Positions 6,659 to 9,111 of a DNA stretch of 9,111 nt are shown here, piece after piece. The notes beneath the pieces were generated by a model. That model saw nothing but the letters and a program-made list of their open reading frames with translations, was not told the DNA's origin and made no database searches. The stretch covers positions 1-9,111 of the forward strand of contig CAVHZH010000091.1 of the NCBI GenBank assembly GCA_963640395.1, in the 5' to 3' direction. This stretch comes from W0P33-017 sp963640395. Lineage in GTDB: Bacteria > Bacillota > Clostridia > Lachnospirales > Lachnospiraceae. How positions within the stretch are numbered: position 1 is the stretch's first letter; every line of letters begins with the position of its first letter. A program made the position numbers and the translations under genes.

Positions 6659-7526
6659 CATGTACCATGATGTGTTTTACTTTTGGAAAAGCTGTCTCGA
6701 TCCGGCTGTGAACCTTCTCGGCGATATCGTGTGATGCGGTCAGAGTGGACTCCCCATCGGCGCGGATCTCCAGATCCACATAGATTTTATTGCCAAAGAC
6801 GCGTGTCATCAGAAGATCGACACCTTCGACACCGGGAACGTCCATCACGCAGTCGCGCAGCAGCACCTCGGTCGCCTCATCGCAGGCATGATCGACCATT
6901 TTATCGATCGCATCCTTGAATATATCATAGGCGGCTTTGACGATAAAGACACAGATCACGACGCTGGCAACAGAGTCGAGGATCGGATATCCCATGCGTG
7001 CACCGCCGATACCGATCAGTGCGCCGACGGAGGAGAGCGCATCGGAGCGGTGATGCCATGCATCCGCCATGAGTGCGCCGGAGTCCAGCTTTTTCGCATA
7101 ATGTCTGGTGTACCAGAACATTGCTTCTTTGACGAGGATCGATACAGATGCCGCGATCAGGGCGAGTATGCCCGGGACAGTCAGATTTGCATAATTGCCG
7201 GCAAAAATATCCTTGCAGGCTTTGAAGCCGATCCCGATACCGGTGATACACAGCACAGTCGCGAGAATAACGGAGGCGACACATTCCAGACGCTCATGTC
7301 CGTAAGGATGATCCCGGTCGGAGTCTCGGCTGGCGATATGCACGCCGATGATGACGATGATTGTGCTGAACACATCGGATGCAGAGTGGACGGCATCTGA
7401 GATCATCGCACCGGAATGTGCAACGATTCCGGCGAATAATTTTCCTATGGATAATAGAACATTCCATACGATCGTAACGAGCGCGACTTTGGTCGCGCTT
7501 TTTTGATAATTTGTTGTTTCAGTCAT
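6645..7526 (-). CDS. Cation diffusion facilitator (CDF) metal exporter
   Basis: Membrane antiporter of the CDF family, moving divalent metal ions out of the cytoplasm in exchange for protons. The 293-residue product has about six membrane helices. The helix II metal motif is DAVHSASD (H47, D51) and the helix V motif is DAWHHRSD (H158, D162). HPYGHERLE (73-81), typical of the family, follows helix II. A C-terminal cytoplasmic dimerisation domain starts near 210 and ends in HIMVHVNPA. HxxxD in both helices is the pattern of zinc-transporting CDFs, so zinc is favoured, but other metals cannot be excluded. Start: ATG at 7526, with GGGGG (7539-7535) 8 bases upstream; the TTG five codons earlier (7541) overlaps that ribosome site. 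It has its own promoter and ends in the hairpin shared with the exporter operon. Confidence 0.92.
   Translation of the reverse strand: MTETTNYQKSATKVALVTIVWNVLLSIGKLFAGIVAHSGAMISDAVHSASDVFSTIIVIIGVHIASRDSDRDHPYGHERLECVASVILATVLCITGIGIGFKACKDIFAGNYANLTVPGILALIAASVSILVKEAMFWYTRHYAKKLDSGALMADAWHHRSDALSSVGALIGIGGARMGYPILDSVASVVICVFIVKAAYDIFKDAIDKMVDHACDEATEVLLRDCVMDVPGVEGVDLLMTRVFGNKIYVDLEIRADGESTLTASHDIAEKVHSRIETAFPKVKHIMVHVNPA
7480..7504 (+). other. Terminator-shaped hairpin inside the CDF gene, antisense
   Basis: On the plus strand AGCGCGAC (7480-7487), loop TTTG, GTCGCGCT (7492-7499) and five Ts form an intrinsic-terminator shape. It covers codons about 10-16 of the CDF gene read on the other strand. 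It could stop plus-strand readthrough before the 7848 gene, or simply be a consequence of the coding sequence. On the CDF mRNA it is a stable stem near the start codon. Confidence 0.3.
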
Positions 7527-7573
7527 ACAAAATTCCCCCAAAAATAAACAGACCTGATTGAATGTTTCCTTGC

Positions 7574-7602
7574 ACTATAGCACATGATATGCGCCGATTC
7601 AA
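7574..7602 (-). promoter_or_regulatory. CDF gene promoter
   Basis: On the minus strand TTGAAT (7602-7597), a 17-base spacer and TATAGT (7579-7574) lie about 48 bases upstream of the CDF ATG. The spacer has an imperfect inverted repeat (GCACAT-GAT-ATGCGC, 7580-7594, 5 of 6 pairs) that might be an operator, which is speculative. Confidence 0.65.
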
Positions 7603-7758
7603 GCGTGTTTGCGTAAAAAAACAGCTTTGAAAACGCTAAACTTTCTTACCTGCAGCTAACGAAAATTTGCCGCTAGCAACATGTCTTTTTGATGCCGTAC
7701 CGGGGTTTGAAAAGGATTAGTGATGGCTGAACTGCTAATAATTCCGCTCGCTGCGATA
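7603..7758. other. Intergenic stretch without a clear gene
   Basis: This is the part of the 321-base divergent region between the two promoters. I see no RNA gene or strong hairpin. The only coding candidate is a 20-codon hydrophobic ORF starting at 7723, which runs on to 7785 into the downstream promoter and is treated as a finding. Confidence 0.5.
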
Positions 7759-7788
7759 TTGACATTTATGCACATAGATGTGTAATAT
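7759..7788 (+). promoter_or_regulatory. Promoter of the REC-GGDEF-PAS gene
   Basis: TTGACA (7759-7764), an 18-base spacer and TAATAT (7783-7788) face the 7848 gene. The -35 is perfect and the -10 is moderate; TATAAA at 7786 is an alternative with too long a spacer. A short palindrome CACAT-AG-ATGTG (7771-7782) fills the end of the spacer. Confidence 0.55.
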
Positions 7789-7792
7789 AAAA

Positions 7793-7812
7793 AATGTTAA
7801 CTGTTCAGAGCC
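7793..7812 (+). repeat. Second copy of the exporter-leader motif
   Basis: AAATGTTAACTGTTCAG (7793-7809) matches 2562-2577 apart from one extra A, and TAACTGTTCAGAGCC (7798-7812) is the exact reverse complement of 2602-2616. It lies just downstream of the -10, in the leader of the 7848 gene. No pairing partner is nearby, so it is a half element. Confidence 0.5.
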
Positions 7813-7847
7813 ACATTTTATACAACTATAGAAGCAGGGTAAATCTT

Positions 7848-9111
7848 ATGAATGAATTTCAGGAGAACAGGAAGTCAGTTCTTATCATAGAGGATAACGA
7901 AGTAAACCGACTTTTATTGGAAGATATCTTAAAAGAAAAATATCAGGTACTCAGTGCGAAAAATGGAAAGCAGGCACTGGACATATTGGAACAGCAGGTT
8001 CAGGAGATTGCAGTCATACTGCTCGATCTTCAGATGCCGCTCATGAATGGCTACGAATTTCTGAAAATCGTAGGGAAGGATGCAGTATATAGCAGAATCC
8101 CGGTGATCGTAACGACCGTGCTGGATGACATCAGTGATGAGATAAAATGTCTGGAACTGGGCGCGGTTGATTTTATCGTTAAGCCGTATCATTCCATGAT
8201 CGTGCAGCTGCGTGTGGAAAATATTATCCGTTTGAGAGAACAGGAGAGCATCATTTCAGAGCTGGAAATGGACTCCCTGACGGGCTTTAAGACGCGGAAA
8301 GCATACTACAACGACATCGAAGCGCTGGAAAAGAACAGAGGAAAACGGCAAAGACCGGTAGGCGTCGTATTTACTGACATCAACGGGCTAAAGCAGATCA
8401 ACGACAGCATGGGGCATAAGGCCGGCGACAAGCTGATTGCATCCATCGCGAGGGAAATCGCATCGATCTTTCCGGACGCGTTCAAATACCGGCTGGGCGG
8501 CGATGAGTTTGTGATTCTTTCGCTGGATGAGAGCAGGGAGAGCTTTGAGAAAAAAACATCAAAGCTTACGGAATCATGGGATGAGGAGCACTCAGCCGCA
8601 GTCGGACATGTCTGGCTGGAAGACGCGCGAGAGCTGGAAAAAAGTGTCGCAAAAGCCGACAAAAAAATGTATCAGGACAAAACCAGCTATTATGAGTGTA
8701 TCGATCATGAACGGAGAAGATACAGAAAACTCGAAAAAGAAGATTGTTTAAAAAAGTTGGAAGCCGCAGCCGAGCTGTTACCGATCGGATTTTTTGTCTA
8801 TCATGCGGATGAAGCGGAGAAGCTGGTTACCTATAATCATCAGCTATGTGAGCTGTATGGATGTGAGACTGACGAGGAATTTCAGGAGCTGACGAACAAC
8901 ACCTTTCAGGGCATGGTGCATCCGAAGGACTTAAAAAGGGTAAAAAAGGATATCGGCAAGCAGATCGTGCAGGAAAAGGATATTGATATCGTCAGCTATA
9001 GAATCATCTGCAAGGACGGCAAAGAAAAGCAGATACTGGATTACGGCAGATTTGTTCATACGGAGTGCTATGGTGATGTATATTTCGTGCTGGTATTGGA
9101 AGTGCCGGATG
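7848..9111 (+). CDS. Response regulator with GGDEF and PAS domains (partial, 3' end missing)
   Basis: The reading frame is open from the ATG at 7848 to the window edge (421 codons). Residues about 10-125 form a receiver domain: acidic pair E15/D16, phosphoacceptor D60 (LLDLQMP), T89 and K112 (KPY). A GGDEF domain follows (about 140-280), with DSLTG (142-146), metal-site DIN (177-179) and an intact GGDEF at 217-221, the diguanylate cyclase signature that makes cyclic-di-GMP. The inhibitory RxxD site usual just upstream is absent, and the part after GGDEF is short, with AAVGHVW in place of the common SVG strand. From about 305 a PAS domain begins (LLPIGFFVY, GMVHPKD at 355-361), continuing to the edge. 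No helix-turn-helix or membrane segment is seen. An AGGG ribosome site lies 8 bases before the start. The missing end may carry another GGDEF, EAL or kinase domain. Activity as a cyclase is likely but not certain. Confidence 0.9.
   Translation, partial: MNEFQENRKSVLIIEDNEVNRLLLEDILKEKYQVLSAKNGKQALDILEQQVQEIAVILLDLQMPLMNGYEFLKIVGKDAVYSRIPVIVTTVLDDISDEIKCLELGAVDFIVKPYHSMIVQLRVENIIRLREQESIISELEMDSLTGFKTRKAYYNDIEALEKNRGKRQRPVGVVFTDINGLKQINDSMGHKAGDKLIASIAREIASIFPDAFKYRLGGDEFVILSLDESRESFEKKTSKLTESWDEEHSAAVGHVWLEDARELEKSVAKADKKMYQDKTSYYECIDHERRRYRKLEKEDCLKKLEAAAELLPIGFFVYHADEAEKLVTYNHQLCELYGCETDEEFQELTNNTFQGMVHPKDLKRVKKDIGKQIVQEKDIDIVSYRIICKDGKEKQILDYGRFVHTECYGDVYFVLVLEVPD

Noticed and set aside
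6888..7400. 170-residue plus-strand ORF opposite the CDF gene
   Set aside because: It is a shadow of the CDF frame, which carries all the family motifs.
7929..8192. 87-residue minus-strand ORF inside the receiver domain
   Set aside because: The plus strand encodes an uninterrupted receiver domain with every key residue, so the opposite frame is chance.
1..9111. A multi-gene defence or novel biochemical system
   Set aside because: The genes are on separate transcription units, belong to well-known families, and share no obvious pathway; no nuclease, transposase, toxin or phage gene is present.

Overview
The window looks like chromosomal DNA of a Gram-positive anaerobe of the class Clostridia, most likely a Lachnospiraceae-type gut bacterium. 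The reasons are AGGAGG-type ribosome sites, sigma-A promoters of TTGACA/TATAAT type, an HrcA/CIRCE heat-shock operator, a long heterodimeric ABC exporter subunit of a kind common in clostridia, and a response regulator-GGDEF-PAS protein. The genus is inference; no rRNA or other marker gene is present.

Layout. Positions 1-130 hold a compact repeat with near-identical inverted ends, running up to the htpG stop codon. htpG (Hsp90) is on the minus strand, 2214 down to 130. The 429-base divergent region 2215-2643 contains the htpG 5' hairpin and promoter, a perfect CIRCE operator, two good plus-strand promoters in tandem, an imperfect palindrome inside the first of these, and a long leader hairpin. 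Two overlapping ABC exporter genes follow on the plus strand (2644-4791 and 4791-6629). Their nucleotide-binding motifs show the complementary degeneration expected of a heterodimer with one active and one degenerate ATP site. A hairpin at 6630-6658 lies between this operon and a convergent minus-strand cation diffusion facilitator gene (7526 down to 6645). The 321-base region 7527-7847 has the cation transporter promoter on one side and a plus-strand promoter on the other. A plus-strand gene then starts at 7848 and runs off the window: receiver, GGDEF and PAS domains in order.

How the parts relate. The genes are four independent transcription units rather than one system: protein folding under stress, an exporter of unknown substrate, divalent metal export, and cyclic-di-GMP-type signalling. 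I see no defence system, CRISPR array, phage or transposase. The most notable signals are regulatory or structural: CIRCE placed upstream of a canonical htpG promoter, an Hsp90 with two acidic inserts (one at the place of the eukaryotic charged linker), a large extracytoplasmic insert in one exporter subunit, a repeat motif shared by the exporter leader and the GGDEF gene leader, and the inverted-repeat element at the window start.
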